A stretch of 64,000 nucleotides of DNA from Nemertoderma westbladi (Eukaryota; Xenacoelomorpha; Nemertodermatida; Nemertodermatidae). The stretch is taken from positions 17,167 through 81,166 of the forward strand of contig JAUCBJ010003862.1 of NCBI GenBank assembly GCA_032718475.1, read 5' to 3'. The translations under genes and the position numbers were made by a program. Positions 50,386-62,277 of the stretch are shown one piece after another (position 1 is the stretch's first letter; each line of letters starts with the position of its first letter). Under the pieces are notes generated by a model that did no database searches, had not been told where the DNA came from, and saw only the letters and a program-made list of their open reading frames with translations.

Positions 50386-50499
50386 GTAGATGTATGTAAA
50401 GAGTACTGCAGTACTACAATAGACGAAGTGCACTGGTTGGCACTTAGAATTTTCGACTGACAAATTGGCCATTTTTTTGAAAATGCCACAGTTTTATAA

Positions 50500-51000
50500 A
50501 CCTTGCCAATGAAATCAGCACATTCTAAAACCTCAGTAGCCAAACTATACGGCCAAATTACCACTCTTGGCTATTGAAAATTTTGAGCTACTTGTAATTT
50601 TGGTGCTCTTTTAGTGTCAATTATAAAATAAATAATAAAGATTTTATTCTAATTTGTTTTCGCTCACTAATAATTAATTCGACTGGTTTAATGGTTATAC
50701 CAAAGTCTTGACGCGTTGAAGGGTGATGTATTTTGAGTAATTTTATCAATTCCGAAAAGTGCTGATATGGTATGGGTGCCAGGAACTCCTCATATCTTGA
50801 AAACTACTGGAGCTATTAAATTTTTATTTTTCTCATCTGAAAGAGGACATAATTTCAGTTAGGGACAAGTACTTTCGACGCGCTAGACCTATTGTTTCAG
50901 GGGTTTTATCTAAGAGAAATAACTGGCCCACTAAATTTAGGGGCTCTGCAGCAGCTTGGCGGGTCGTATCTATAGTAGGTCATGCTTGGTGTATTAAAAG
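50500..51000 (-). repeat. Inverted copy of the 29561-30060 repeat
   Basis: Reverse complement of the left-flank repeat, including tggcgggtcgtatctatagtag and caggaactcctcatatct. Located 2 kb outside the Polinton. Confidence 0.8.
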
Positions 51001-51546
51001 TCCGTTTTAGAAGTCAGGTTTGTTGGGGAAAACCGAGATTTAGTGACTTTTCATAAAATTTAATGGGCTAACAGAGTAAACGCCATTTACATGGTTATGT
51101 TAGTTGTCGTGCTGAGGTCCCTTTCTGGCACCAACAACAGTATTTTTCATGGTAATATTTTCAATAGTTTTTATGGCTCACTAAAATTAAATTATTTGCG
51201 GTATATAGCACATTCTTTGGACACTTATCACGATTATGGAATTAAAATATAACATTCGAGAAAATTTTTGGTCATATTGAATGTGCCCTCTTGGACATGA
51301 ATAAAATCAAGTTGTACAAATATGATAATAAAAATCACCATAAAATCAAATTGATTTTATGACCATATAGGTTTTAGGGTATGCTGATTACGAATATGAC
51401 ACTGAAATATTTCGTACATTGTTGATCCTGTCAATTTTTTGATATGTGTCAATTTGCGGCCCGAAAAATACAATTAGCACAAATTTTATAATCAAAAATA
51501 ATTACCAAATCAATCTGATTTTTAGACATTATGGGTTTTCTGGGAC
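51001..51546. repeat. Further satellite-like units
   Basis: aaaatcaccataaaatcaaattgatttt (about 51333-51360) and gcacaaattttataatcaaa (about 51478-51500) repeat the motif set of the Polinton flanks. No ORF. Confidence 0.65.
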
Positions 51547-52099
51547 GCTAGTGGGATCCCACTTAATCGGTCATTGCGGTTCTAATGAGCATAATATTAA
51601 TGCAGTAGGAGAACTCAAAGTTGGCCATCACGAAAATTTAGAATTATCATCAAACAATCGTCAAAAGACATCTTCAAAACAAATGTAGAGCGAATAGTTC
51701 TTGAAATATCGCTGAAAATGTGAAGTCCGGCACAATTACCGCCTTGATGCGATATGGACAAATCCTCAAAAAATTTTATTTTTATTTATCTCAAGGAATC
51801 AAGAATAGACACATCGCTGCAACAAATTGATTTAGTGTATAGAGACACCTTCAAAATTAAAGAGTAGTGATTAATTCACTATAGTTTTTGTACAAAATGT
51901 GTGGAATGGGTCAACTCAATATCAAGTATTAATTGGTGGATATTATAGTCTTGACATTTTGTAAAATAACTCAAGAACTAATGACTCTACTCTTATTTTA
52001 AAGGTGTCTACACCCACTACATTGATCATTTCTGTGATGTGTCTATTCTTGATTCCTTGAGATAATTCAAAATAAGATTTTTTTGAGGATTTGTCCATA
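51547..52099. repeat. Foldback element, left arm and part of right arm
   Basis: aaatcctcaaaaaattttat...tcaaggaatcaagaatagac (51760-51815) pairs with gtctattcttgattccttga...ttgaggatttgtcc (52039-52096). The right arm continues after the LINE-A insertion at 55481. The phrase ggtcattgcggttctaatga occurs in the same orientation at both outer ends, so the structure is not a simple hairpin. Confidence 0.75.
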
Positions 52100-52529
52100 C
52101 GACTACCAACCAGGAACTTGACAAGATCGCTGATTGGCTTATTGCTAACCGCCTCTCCTTAAACTTAACAAAGACGGAATACACTATATTTTCTAATACT
52201 CTAACTGACCCGACTAATCTCCCCCAACTATCGATACAAAATAAGCTAATTAAATCTACTAACAATTATAAAATACTAGGAATCTGGTTTGACAACAAAC
52301 TCACCTGGAAAACTCATAATATACAGTAATATACTCAAGAAAATTTAAAAAACGACAGGACTCTTCTAGAAACTCCGGCACATGTTTCCCCTCTACATTC
52401 TGCGCCAGCTATATTTTACCCAAATCCACCCATATGTAAACTATGGACTACTTCTATGGGGAGGTACTCACTCATCATCCAATCAATAAATTCCTACGTT
52501 GTATTACTTCAGTCACTCCGAAGCGTCGT
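52100..52529 (+). pseudogene. LINE-A reverse transcriptase, part 1 (interrupted)
   Basis: The translation DKIADWLIANRLSLNLTKTEY and YKILGIWFDNKLTWKTH aligns with the RT C-terminal region of the intact LINE at 24271-25932. Several stops (for example near 52328). The 5' end is truncated at the foldback junction (52099/52100). Resumes at about 54714. Confidence 0.8.
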
Positions 52530-54713
52530 CCAACCGTTGATCACCGCCTTATTGTGGCCAAGGTAAGACTTAGTCTGCGTGCTAGCAGAACAACGAAATC
52601 TGCCTTGTCGCGGCATGACTAGTCCTCTCTGTTGCAACAGCCAAGTGTGAGATCCAGCTTCACACTACAGCTGAGCAACAGGTATGAGGTTCTTGCCTCT
52701 GAGGCGGCAGATCACTGTGAGGGCTATACTGCCTTCACCGAGGCAGTTAAGTTAGCAGCTGCAGAAACAGTTCCTGTATACCCTCGAAACAGGAAACGGG
52801 TCCCCTGGACTGACAAGAGTCCCGACTCAAACAGACTACAGCGGCCAAGAATGCAGTTAAGGCTGCATCTAGGTCCCTGAACAGGCAGTACTCTGTTAAT
52901 TTACAGGAGCTAATAAACCAACAGGTTGATGCCATCAATGATGCTGACGACAGCAGGCAATCATCCCAGGCATGGAGATCGATCAACTTGCTTGCTGGTC
53001 GAAAAAGCAAACCAACCACCAAGGTTAAGGCTGAATCACCAGCCGATCGCCTCAATGGTTGGAAGGCCCACTTTGAAAAGCTCCTCAATAATGACAGGGT
53101 ATTGCCTGATAACTTTATAGAAGTAAAAGTGTCTGAGTCTGTACTCCCAGATATTCCCATTGGTGATATCTCCTTTGCAGAATTGAGGGCTGCTGCAAAG
53201 AGCATTAAGACTAATCGTGCCAGTGGAGTAGACCTGAGTGTTTAAAGCTCATCTATCCCATCATAGTAGACATGTACAGAAAAACAAGAGTCCCACAAGA
53301 AACGAAAACAAATAAGTTGGTGCCAGTTCCCAAGAAGGGCAACCTAACACTCTATGGTTCTTTTCGGGGAATCTCATTGATCACGATTGCTGAAAAACTA
53401 TACAATAGAATTCTATTAAATCGCATCAGGGATCCCATTGAGAGACTGCTCCGTGGAAATCAGAATGGGTTCCGTAAAGGTCGTGGGACCATGGAGCCCA
53501 TTTTGGCACTTAGAATGATAATTGAAGAGTTATCAAAAAAGAAAGGCAATCTGGCTGTTATCTTTGTTGACTTCTTCAAGGCCTTTGATTCAGTCTCTCT
53601 CTCACGTATGTTCAGCATACTTTCATTATATGGGATTCCTGATGAAATTATTGCCCGCAATCAGATCAGTATACGATGGTTCGACAACATTTGTGTCTAC
53701 TGTTGATGGTGACACAGAACCATTTGAAGTGTTATGGGGCGTCCTCAAGGGAGACACACTTGCACCATTCTTGTTCATAATTGTTGTTGACTATGTTCTA
53801 CGCATGTCCTTAGATCATCATAATGATGATGGGGTGATGATAACTCCACCTACTGGCTCCAGAAGTCGAGGAAATCCTGCCAAGTACCTAACTGATCTAG
53901 ACTTTGCTGATGACTTAGGAGTACTCTCAGAATCACTAGAGGGAGCCCAATGGCTCCTCAGCTCATTAGATGCTCATTAGATTAACTGCAGAAAGACCAA
54001 AATTTTGACAGTTAACTTTGAAAGTCCTCAGCAAGTCTCTGATCGGATGAGCATAAGCTCAAAAGATGGTATGCTTGAGCATGTGGATGACTTTGGTTAC
54101 CTGGGATCATGGACCCGGAAGTCAGGTGAGGACCTTCGAATACGTAAGGGAAAGGCATGGGCCGCCTTGAATAGGCTTTCCAGGATTTGGAAGTCTCCGA
54201 GAATTAATCGGAAACTTAAGGTCCGATTATTTAGAGCAGCAGTAGTTCCAGTACTCCTCTATGTGAGTCCATGCTGGGCTCAAACTGCTGAGGACACCAA
54301 ATATCTGGATGGCACATTCACAAGAATGCTACGCCGGGTTCATTGTGTCAAGTACAATGCATACATCTCCAACCAGACACTATATAACATTGGAGGTGTC
54401 TCATTGGTCCCCCCAAGCTTGACACTAGAACAAAATCGCCTCCGCTTTGCAGGACATTGCTTTCGCCGAGAGGACCAGCCAGTGCATAATCTTGAACTTT
54501 GGCAGCCTCATGGAGTGAATAAGCATGGTGGACAGCCCATGACTTTCTTGAGACGCATCTTAAAGGACACTGGCCATGAAGATGCGGATGATCTAGCAAA
54601 TGTCATGGGTGATAGGGAGTTGTGGCGGTGCAATTTTGTCGATAAGCCGGCACAGCATTCTTAAAAATGCAGCTGCAATGCAGCATGCCGATCCTAGTAG
54701 TAGTAGTAGTCCA
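52530..54713 (+). pseudogene. LINE-B (APE-type LINE), 5'-truncated, inserted in LINE-A
   Basis: Begins in the end of an APE endonuclease (DHRLIVAKVRLSLR) and continues with a linker and RT: LVPVPKKGNLTLYGSFRGIS, QNGFRKGRGT, VIFVDFFKAFDSVS (motif A), GVLKGDTLAPFLFI (motif B), LDFADDLGVL (motif C). The C-terminus reads PHGVNKHGGQPMTFLRR and VMGDRELWR. A frameshift near 53655 and several stops (53226, 53980) make it a pseudogene. It ends in (TAG)n at 54696-54710. ccaacc occurs at both ends (52530-52535, 54714-54719), a possible short target duplication. Further copies of this family lie at 3.4-3.7, 28.9-29.2 and 63.8-64.0 kb. Confidence 0.85.
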
Positions 54714-55480
54714 CCAACCTGCTATATAAATCTCTCAACATACTCCCCCTTGATTTAGTGTTTAAGCACCAAGTGTCCTTGTTTATGTTCGACATTCACA
54801 CTAACTCCATCCCTCCTAACTCTGACCTTGGTCAGCTCTTTTCTAAAACATCAACAGTACATAGCTACGCTACTCGTACTGCAACTAATCTCAATTTTTA
54901 TACCCCCCTTGTTAGACTTTCTTCCACACAACGATCCATGAGCTTCTTGGGCCCATCCATATGGAACACAATCCCAGTAATTATATAAAATAAAAGCACA
55001 AAGAGGACTTTCTCAAAATATCTCAAGCAATACTACCTATCTAAACTATAACTAACAATACCTTTAAATTAATTTTGTAATTCTAGGCGTAACGATTCTT
55101 AGTTACACTAAACTATTGTTTTAACCAAAATAATAGTTTACCACTAGTACCGTATCAACATCCATTATTCAATTCATCATTCGGCTACCGCATTCCTATC
55201 TAACTAACTTTTATTTTTTATCTTCTATTATTTACATTGCTATCTTCAAATCTGGAGTACACAGATCTGGAACCTACCTACCCCTACTTATCCCCCCCCA
55301 ACCACAACTTCCCAACCCTCCATTTCCAATAGGGTGGTGGCAACTACTAGCCCTGCTACTAGCTATCATCCTATTCCTTCCTTCTGTAACCTTCATCAAT
55401 CTTATTTCACTCATAAGTGCAATTTTACTCATAAAAGGATGGAAGAATTAAACTAAAAAACTTAAACTGAAACTGAAACT
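54714..55480 (+). pseudogene. LINE-A, part 2 and 3' tail
   Basis: NILPLDLVFKHQVSLFMFDIHTNS and SYATRTATNLNFYTPLVR continue the LINE-A C-terminus (compare YNTRSSASGSFILPLVR at 25.7 kb), up to a stop near 54986. The 3' tail to 55480 ends in an A-rich cttaaactgaaactgaaact repeat. Confidence 0.8.
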
Positions 55481-55605
55481 TATCGCATCAAGGTGGTAAT
55501 GTAGACTTGTGCTGGAATTCACATTTTTGCAATATCTCAAGAACTATGTTTGTTTTGAAGGTGTCTACCCACACTAAATTGGTCATTGCGGTTCTAATGA
55601 GTATT
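55481..55605. repeat. Foldback element, remainder of right arm
   Basis: tatcgcatcaaggtggtaat... pairs with accgccttgatgcgata at 51738-51754, showing that LINE-A inserted within the foldback. Confidence 0.75.
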
Positions 55606-58021
55606 GTAAGAATTTTTCCCCATAAAAATCCGTAGGGAAAGAAATCTAGGAACCAAACGTTCTAACTAAATAAAAGTTTAAGTTACAGAATAATAGAATA
55701 AAACTACGTTGGGGATTTCCGGCTAAATCAAGAGTCAAATGAAACCACAGGAATGTTTTAAAAGGCGACTCGCCTTACCATTCGTTCTAGTTAAAGTCAA
55801 GGAAGGTTTTCTTTGTACCGTGGTTTAGGCTTTCCTAGGGAAACTGAAAGTAAACAAACCAGTAGGCGGACCTGAATACACCTACGCCGTGTAGAATGCC
55901 CTACATACAATCCAAACCAGTCAAATTTACCTCACAAACCTGCTCAGAGCAAGCGAATCCACCCGCCCAATGATGGTTGGTAGATCCTGGAAGCTGACTC
56001 GTGTAGACCGTGGAGCATCCACATCCCACATCATCGATCTCGCATTGAACGACTCGCCCGCGCCCGTTAACGATAAGGTGCCTCTCCGGTCATCTGTCTT
56101 AGTAACCAGTCAACCTAAGGTCGGCCATAATCCGACCTTGGCGTGACGTTAAGAGTTTTAATCCGTATGCCAGTAACCGATAGTTCACCCCCATAAGGCC
56201 AAAGGCCTTTTAGATCAAGGCCCGAAAGCCTAAAGGAAAATATAGTTTGAAACTCGGAATACTATATTTTAGATTGTCTGGAAACCTTTGATGAAAACTA
56301 AGCTTCTAACTTCCTAAGAAAGGTAAGGTGGTGTACAAAGACTCATGAAAATATACCGGTGACAAAATATCTTCTAAACCAATGTAGAAATATATCACTA
56401 ACAATATAAATAATTGTGCTCAACTAATCAAATAAGTTTAACTTATACAACCGGTAGAATGATATTGGCAAATTGTGAATTTTGAACACCGTGAATCGAG
56501 ACTAATAATAATTCTGTAGCAACTGTATTATATCAGGACAATAAACAGGGCCGCTTTATCAATATCAAGGCCCCTACTCCTCTAGGCGGTAATGTAGGTT
56601 ATATCAGCTGACCAATAGGAAACTACCTTTACTACACAGCATTTTCCCTAATGCATTTTCCGCCTAAGTAAACAGTTTAACCAATATAATAATATTGTTA
56701 CAGGGAGCCACTCGGATGGAGAGGATTAATTGAAATCAATATAATATAATACTGTAACCGGCACATTATCTAAGGCTATCTGACGACTGACGGCTTGTAA
56801 ATTATAGCACATGAATTTAACTAAATATAATTTCCGGTCAAATAAATTAATTCCTGCTGAGAATATTATTATAAATTTTGCCAACAAAAATATAAAATAT
56901 CCGTTGTAGCTGAAACCTGTAAAGCTATAATTTGGACCAAAAATAAGTAAATAACGGAGCCGGTGCCAAAAAAGTGACACTACTCCCTCGGGTTCCTAAT
57001 AACCAAGGGACACGAAATTAATCATTAAGCATTAAGCGCAGTTATTTACATACAGTACTACATAAGTAAAATAAATGTTTGACTCAAAACAAATTGCTTC
57101 AGTATGTAAAAAAAAACTTTCATCAATATAAAACGAACAAAGAATTAGCCGAACACAATATTCAACTAGAACATATACTTGTATATATTTAATTAATTAG
57201 GATTAATTCGATAAATGAGTTTAGTTTAGTATATTCGAACGGGTTCAATCTTGTGGTTACGAGATACCTTTGTATTCTCACTAAAGGTTTCCGAATTCGT
57301 GAGAATGATTGACAAATGATTGGTAATGTATGTAAGCGTCTAATCTTCATCCCTCCTTCCTAACCTCCCTGGAAGTCGAGATGAGGTGGAACAATGGTCG
57401 GTCAAATAGTTTAAATAGACCGAAATCGTGATCCAATGTGATTATAGCATTGTCATATCCGAGTTGCGAAGAAACTCTTTATAGGACCCGTAAGAAGGCG
57501 AACGGTTACCAGGCATACTATTTCTGTATTAAATGAGAGACATTTCAGTTTTTAGATCGCCATCTGTCTGCTACATTTCGCCATTCTTTATAACGTGGCA
57601 CACTAATACAATAATTGTGAGCCAAAAAAGTTTATATGTACCCATAAATTAACGTTGATTGTTGATGTGGCAAGGAATGGAAGGGGTCTGCCGCCGCCGC
57701 AAGAAAGAATGAAGGGGAGGTCTCGACCCCACTGATCAACCAGAGAGTTCCCAGAGTCCAATGAAAGGCCGTAACCAATCACCATAACAAATTGGGCTTA
57801 AAATAAATGTCTGAGCATAAAATAAATGTAGGCCTACCTTGCTTATTTAATGGCCAAAGCACATAAATACATACAAATCAGAGCATACTCTCTTAATATA
57901 ACGGCCAAGCATATATACAAATCAGAGCACACACTCAAGGAGGATTAAGGGTGATTGGGGACCACAACAAGAATTGCAAGACTGAGCGGCATCCTGCTTC
58001 CTGATTTACCCGAGGGGTGAC
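55606..58021. other. Unassigned region, no gene recognised
   Basis: About 2.4 kb with no ORF above 84 codons. A ~60-codon plus-strand stretch at 55969-56145 has no domain. A ~60-bp imperfect direct repeat (ggccaa(a)gca...acaaatcagagca) lies at 57851-57940. The right end probably includes the 3' LTR of Bel-D, whose boundaries I could not fix. Confidence 0.45.
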
Positions 58022-58855
58022 TCACACAGATGTGTGGCGCAAATTGACAATTTTATCTATTTGAACTAGATAATGTTGGAGCTGGCTCCAGCATGCTAGT
58101 CTCTGGACAGGTCTGTCCAGAATCGAACCAATGGATGTTTTCACTGTTACAGTTCTGATACGATTATTTTTATCACTTTTAGTTGCCATGACAACAGCTG
58201 ACAACCAATGCCGACGGGGAATATTCTCACCTTGGAGGAGAACTAAGTCTCCTACTTTTATATTTAATTGCTCCTTCCGCCACTTAGGCGCTAAAGATAT
58301 TTTTCTTAAATATCCTTCGGACCAGTGGTCCAAAAAGCAATCACTATAACATAATTCATCTGGATTGGAGATTTGGAACACAGCTAAAGGTTGAATTTCA
58401 GGGGAAGTTTCGTCATCTGAATTATCTTGAGAGTTTCTTGTTGAAAATCTGTGTCGCTCCAAAACACTAGGGTGAGGAGCTCTCTTGTACCACCCAATTA
58501 CAGTTTGTGCTGCTCGTGCTTGATGTGGTTTTGGGTTGTGAGGACGATACTTATATATATGGTGTGCCTCAAAGATATCTTGACCAATTAGCAATATGGT
58601 ACGATTGTCATCAGTGAACTTCAATGATGGAATTTTAAGTTTGTTAGTAAAATATTGTTGTTCCTTCAAAGACCAAGACTTAGGACTGGAAAAGGAATCA
58701 ACTAAGCCATCTATCGCTTTGAGATGAATGTTATTCATTGGAAGTTGCTCTTCATTATAATCTAGTTTTGGAAATGGGGAATCTAACTGACATTTAAGAC
58801 TGCCAACCATCATACTCTGATCACTATTTAAAGTTGAGTAATTAGTATCTAACAT
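58022..58855 (-). pseudogene. Bel-D protease end joined to integrase C-terminal domain
   Basis: The first half carries TILLIGQDIFEAHHIYKYRP and QARAAQTVIGWYKRAPHP, the second half of a BEL retropepsin region. Without a break it passes to SDCFLDHWSEGYLRKI and LNIKVGDLVLLQGENIPRRHW, the integrase C-terminal domain (DUF5641-type). About 900 residues that should lie between them (RT, RNase H, integrase core) are gone, yet the frame is retained across the join. A 13-bp duplication precedes the start of this frame. Confidence 0.82.
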
Positions 58856-59306
58856 TAGTATCTAATACAGCATTGAGAACTCGACTATAATATTTACCAG
58901 TTACCAGAATAGGGAGCACATTACAAGATCGCATGTAATTAGTTGATGTCACACTCTTGAAGCTGCACTCATCTTCAAAATAATCTTCATCTTCCGAAAG
59001 GATGAATGAAGAATCATACAAATTATCATCGTCGTGGTTTTCAGACTCCTCACTACCTTCCTCAGCATCGCTAAATGTCACCTTTGATATTTTGTTTTTA
59101 GGGGGAGACTTAGTCTTAGTGGTAGTCTTCGATGGAGTAGATTTGGATGAGGTTGTTGTTAACTTCTTGGATGATATTGGTCCTTGTGGTACATGTACAG
59201 GAAGTGTTGGCGATGAAGATTTGGTAGATGCTGGAGTCACCTCAGCACCAACTGATGACTTCAAGAAAGTTCCAGCATGTAGTGCTCCAGAACTATCATC
59301 ATGCAA
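58842..59306 (-). pseudogene. Bel-D linker and protease N-terminus
   Basis: S/T/K-rich linker (TSSKSTPSKTTTKTKSPPK), an acidic stretch, then LPILVTGKYYSRVLNAVLDT, the strand leading to the protease active site. Ends at the 13-bp duplication. In frame with the Gag C-terminal segment upstream across a TAG at 59358-59360. Confidence 0.75.
58843..58868. repeat. 13-bp tandem duplication breaking the protease
   Basis: attagtatctaac followed by attagtatctaat. It repeats the codons for the retropepsin active-site LDT and shifts the frame between the two ORFs. Confidence 0.85.
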
Positions 59307-59357
59307 AGATTCATGGTGACGTTTAGTACATTTTGTACAGGTTTGAGTAGATGTGCA

Positions 59358-60134
59358 CTACTGACGTACCAGGTGATTGTAGCTTAAGCACAGATAGCAT
59401 AAACTAAGCGACCTCGCGAGCATTCGTTTAGTTTGAAGTGGTAAAGCCATATAAGTGTTGCATTGAACCATAGTTCGGTGGTGACCATTACATACAGGAC
59501 AATGAATTCGGGTGCTATGTTTATCTTTCATGTTGTTACAACATAACCTGACTAATTTGGTCATCTCAGAGAGGACTGTAAAGACTGAACCATTGGTATC
59601 ACTCTCTGAAATATTATTTGAAGCAGTTTGTTCATCTTCAATGACTAATTTATGGGCTTTTTCATGACCTCGATGACTGGAAGTTACTCTAGTGGAATCT
59701 GGAAAGGACAAGGGTGTTACCCCTACCTGATTAGGTAGATTCATTGCCCTTGACTCATCTTTAACTAAACGAGTAAAATCTCGCAAAGTTTCTTGGAGCC
59801 CACTGTCTCGAATTGACCGGACTTTTCTTTTCCACTTTCTCTGGGGTTCATTGGGAAGCCTATTGGCCATTGCGACAATGGCATCCCAATTCTGTAATAA
59901 TGATTGCTGTCCAAATTGGTGTAATGTTCTAAGGCCTGCCTGAAGCTCCTGGTTAAAAAAGAAGAGACCCTGATTTCCTTTTATAGGAGGGCCACATCTC
60001 AGTTTATGGCTGATATTTCCTGAGACGACTCGGGGATCACCATTATAGGTTTCAAGTTCTTCCCAAGCATCTGCAAACTCATCAGGAGTACCTCTCAGGC
60101 CTTCTACCATTTCAGGAGTGGACCTTCTAAACAT
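59358..60134 (-). pseudogene. Bel-D Gag C-terminus with zinc knuckles
   Basis: DUF1759-type features: LFFFNQELQAGLRTLHQFGQ and ANRLPNEPQRKWKRKVRSIR. Then knuckles CPVCNGHHRTMVQC and CYLCLSYNHLVRQ, at which a TAG stops the frame; the following frame continues with CTKCTKRHHESLH. The stop thus falls within the last knuckle cluster at the Gag-protease boundary. Readthrough or mutation are both possible. Confidence 0.78.
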
Positions 60135-60604
60135 GTTAATAAATATGCAAACTTCTCATGCTCGGAGAAGTCCTTTGTAACAACAAAGTCAGTGAATTCT
60201 AAGTAAAAATTGCACCATTGTTCAGGTTTTCCCGAAAACTTGGCAATTTACATCTCAGGTAAGTTCTTCCTGGCCTGCAGTTCCTTCATAGTTCTAGCAA
60301 AGGCATTGCGATCATCATAGTAATTATGATGACCAATCGGGCGCATAACTTGCCTTGAAGGTCCTGGTGGCACATGATAGGGAATTGCACCTTCACTTGG
60401 GTCTAAATTATTGGGCTCTTGGTTTGATCTAAGGTTGTGAAAATTTTTGTTTTGATGCGTTTGATCTGATCGATGACCATGGTGCCCAGAATTTAACCGT
60501 TCGTGGTCAACTCTAGCTTGATTGTTACGATATTCATGATTTCATCTGATCTAATCTGAGTATTATGGCGTTGATCATGGTGGTTTTGATCATAATTGGT
60601 CTGA
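60135..60604 (-). pseudogene. Bel-D Gag middle, degenerate
   Basis: No open frame, but N/H/Q-rich codons (minus-strand fragments such as NHQNHHDQ) link the flanking Gag pieces. Decayed coding sequence. Confidence 0.5.
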
Positions 60605-61242
60605 TCAGAATAAATAACCTTGATCATTTATGTTAGGATGACCATGACGGATATTGTGACGGTAACCTGAATTAGGATTACGAATGTGAGTATGATCATG
60701 AGGAGTGGACTGTGCAATCGGTGCCCCGTGGCCAACAATTGGCTGATTAGCCCAGTTGTAGTTATTTGAGTGGTGCATATATTTCTCCTGGAGAATTTTC
60801 TCCTTAGACCACTCTTGATTTGCATAGTTATGATAATAACTACATTCTTGGTAGTCAGTTTCTGAATCTGTAGCTAGATTATTATGTTTGATCAGGCAGA
60901 TCAACTTCATTATCAGGGTGCAATGCAGTTGCGATTATCTCCATGGATCTAGTAGCTGTGCTAATTTGAGCCCCTAATTGAGATACAAGGTTAATAACAA
61001 CTGCTTGACTATCTGTAAAAGTAGGTTGATCTCCTTGGTCTGTAAGAATTTGTTGTTCGGACCTCTTCTGCTTAGATGGGACTTCTTGATCATGTGAAAC
61101 ATTCTGATCATTGGGCTCATCAATTAAACCTGATGATGACATCTGATTTTTAGGCACATTAACCCAATTGCCCTTAGAGTCAGCCAAATGCCTAGGCCGA
61201 CCTTCATACGCCCATTCTGGAATATTTAAATTATTAATTGGG
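60605..61242 (-). pseudogene. Bel-D Gag middle segment
   Basis: Two overlapping frames (60882-61187 and 60605-60910). The first reads NLNIPEWAYEGRPRHLADSK then a Q/D/S-rich stretch ending TATRSMEIIATALHP; the second is N/Y/H-rich. Separated from the coiled-coil part only by the LINE insertion. Confidence 0.65.
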
Positions 61243-61258
61243 ACTGGTCGATCTGATT
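61243..61258. repeat. Target-site duplication (left)
   Basis: ACTGGTCGATCTGATT, identical to 62262-62277. Confidence 0.93.
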
Positions 61259-62261
61259 TTTATTTTTTTTTTCATTAGGAGTATTATTTAATACTTTTTT
61301 TTTAATTAGTCAATTTATTATTCCATTACTAAATGATAAAATCAGGCGAAGCACAAATGATCACAAATTAATTAAGTAGAATAATTAAGATTGAAGCACA
61401 GGTTAACAATAAATATTTACAATAAAGAAACAGATATGTAATCAGTACATATCTGGGTCAACACCCCAAATCCCCGCCCCATCCCCAAACCCGAGGCCCC
61501 GCCATGGCCTCCTACCACCCCGGAGGCACAGAGAGGTCGCCCGAAGGAGACCAAACTGCAGCCGCCGCCTCACCGCACCCAAAACCTGTCCCAAACCCCG
61601 CTGTCTCATCCCGACCCTCTTAGAGCATAGGGTCTCCGCAAGGTGCTGGATGAATACAGCCGCCTCCGCACCCCACACGGGGTGAAGTGCATCCTGCGGG
61701 ATTCGCAGGCCTCCTGGTAGTGGGCCCGCTTGACCCGCTCCCTCTGGGCGAGTAAGGTCTCCGTTGAGGCGTTGGAGCGAACATAGGAAGTGGCATCGAG
61801 ATTTATAATCGATACGTCGAAAGACGCCACTACCTGGTTCGCCCAAACACCCCTGGATACCAAATCCGCCCTCACCCCCTCCACCGCCTGCCCATCCGAG
61901 ACCAGGTGACCTTGGGCCAGGGTGACCTCCCGCTCGACGTTAGTCGCACCGAAGGCCTCCGCAAGAAGGTCACCAAACACGTCCCGGATCTCATTGTGCC
62001 GGCGAATAACTAGCCCTCCGACCTTGCAGCTGAGAGCGTGCGCAGTGTCGAAGGGCTCGCCGCAGCCCTCGCAGTTTACTGGAAGGTCTGGGGGCGCCAT
62101 ACTATACCGCAACGCGAGGTTGTCCCGAAAAGACTGCGGGTCCAGGTCAGTGTGGTCTATGGGCGAGGGTAGCACAGAGAGCCATCCATCAGTCTTGTAT
62201 TTCGACGCCCGGCTGACAGTTCGGCGCCGATCAGGTGGGAACGCCGCCAGAGAGACCTCGC
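61259..62261 (-). mobile_element. 5'-truncated REL-type LINE insertion in Bel-D gag
   Basis: 1,003 bp with perfect 16-bp target duplications. Its minus-strand 3' end is A-rich (plus strand tttatttttttttcat at the left edge). This is the signature of target-primed reverse transcription. Contains the C-terminal domain of the RT family seen at 1-3126. Confidence 0.92.
61442..62175 (-). pseudogene. C-terminal fragment of REL-type LINE ORF
   Basis: Two minus-strand frames. The first (62175-61606) reads CEGCGEPFDTAHALSCKVGG, then VIRRHNEIRDVFGDLL and VVASFDVSIINLDATS. These match the zinc knuckle, RHNEIRD and DVSVFNP blocks of the 1-3126 protein. The next frame (61846-61442) ends RRRLQFGLLRATSLCLRGG, matching RRQISFALLRSSLMCLRGA. 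One frameshift separates them (~61.7 kb). The region is GC-rich compared with its surroundings, as expected of a foreign family. Confidence 0.85.
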
Positions 62262-62277
62262 ACTGGTCGATCTGATT
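62262..62277. repeat. Target-site duplication (right)
   Basis: ACTGGTCGATCTGATT. Confidence 0.93.

Noticed and set aside
55969-56145. Plus-strand ~59-codon stretch resembling an endonuclease end
   Set aside because: Only a vague likeness to LINE endonuclease; no motif could be confirmed and no RT follows.
55604-56702. Solo LTR (TGTAAG...GTTACA)
   Set aside because: Termini look right but no target duplication was found and no second copy exists in the window.
59358-59360. TAG at the Gag-protease boundary of Bel-D as a retroviral-type readthrough signal
   Set aside because: The position is suggestive, but other stops and frameshifts in the same gene make simple decay more likely.
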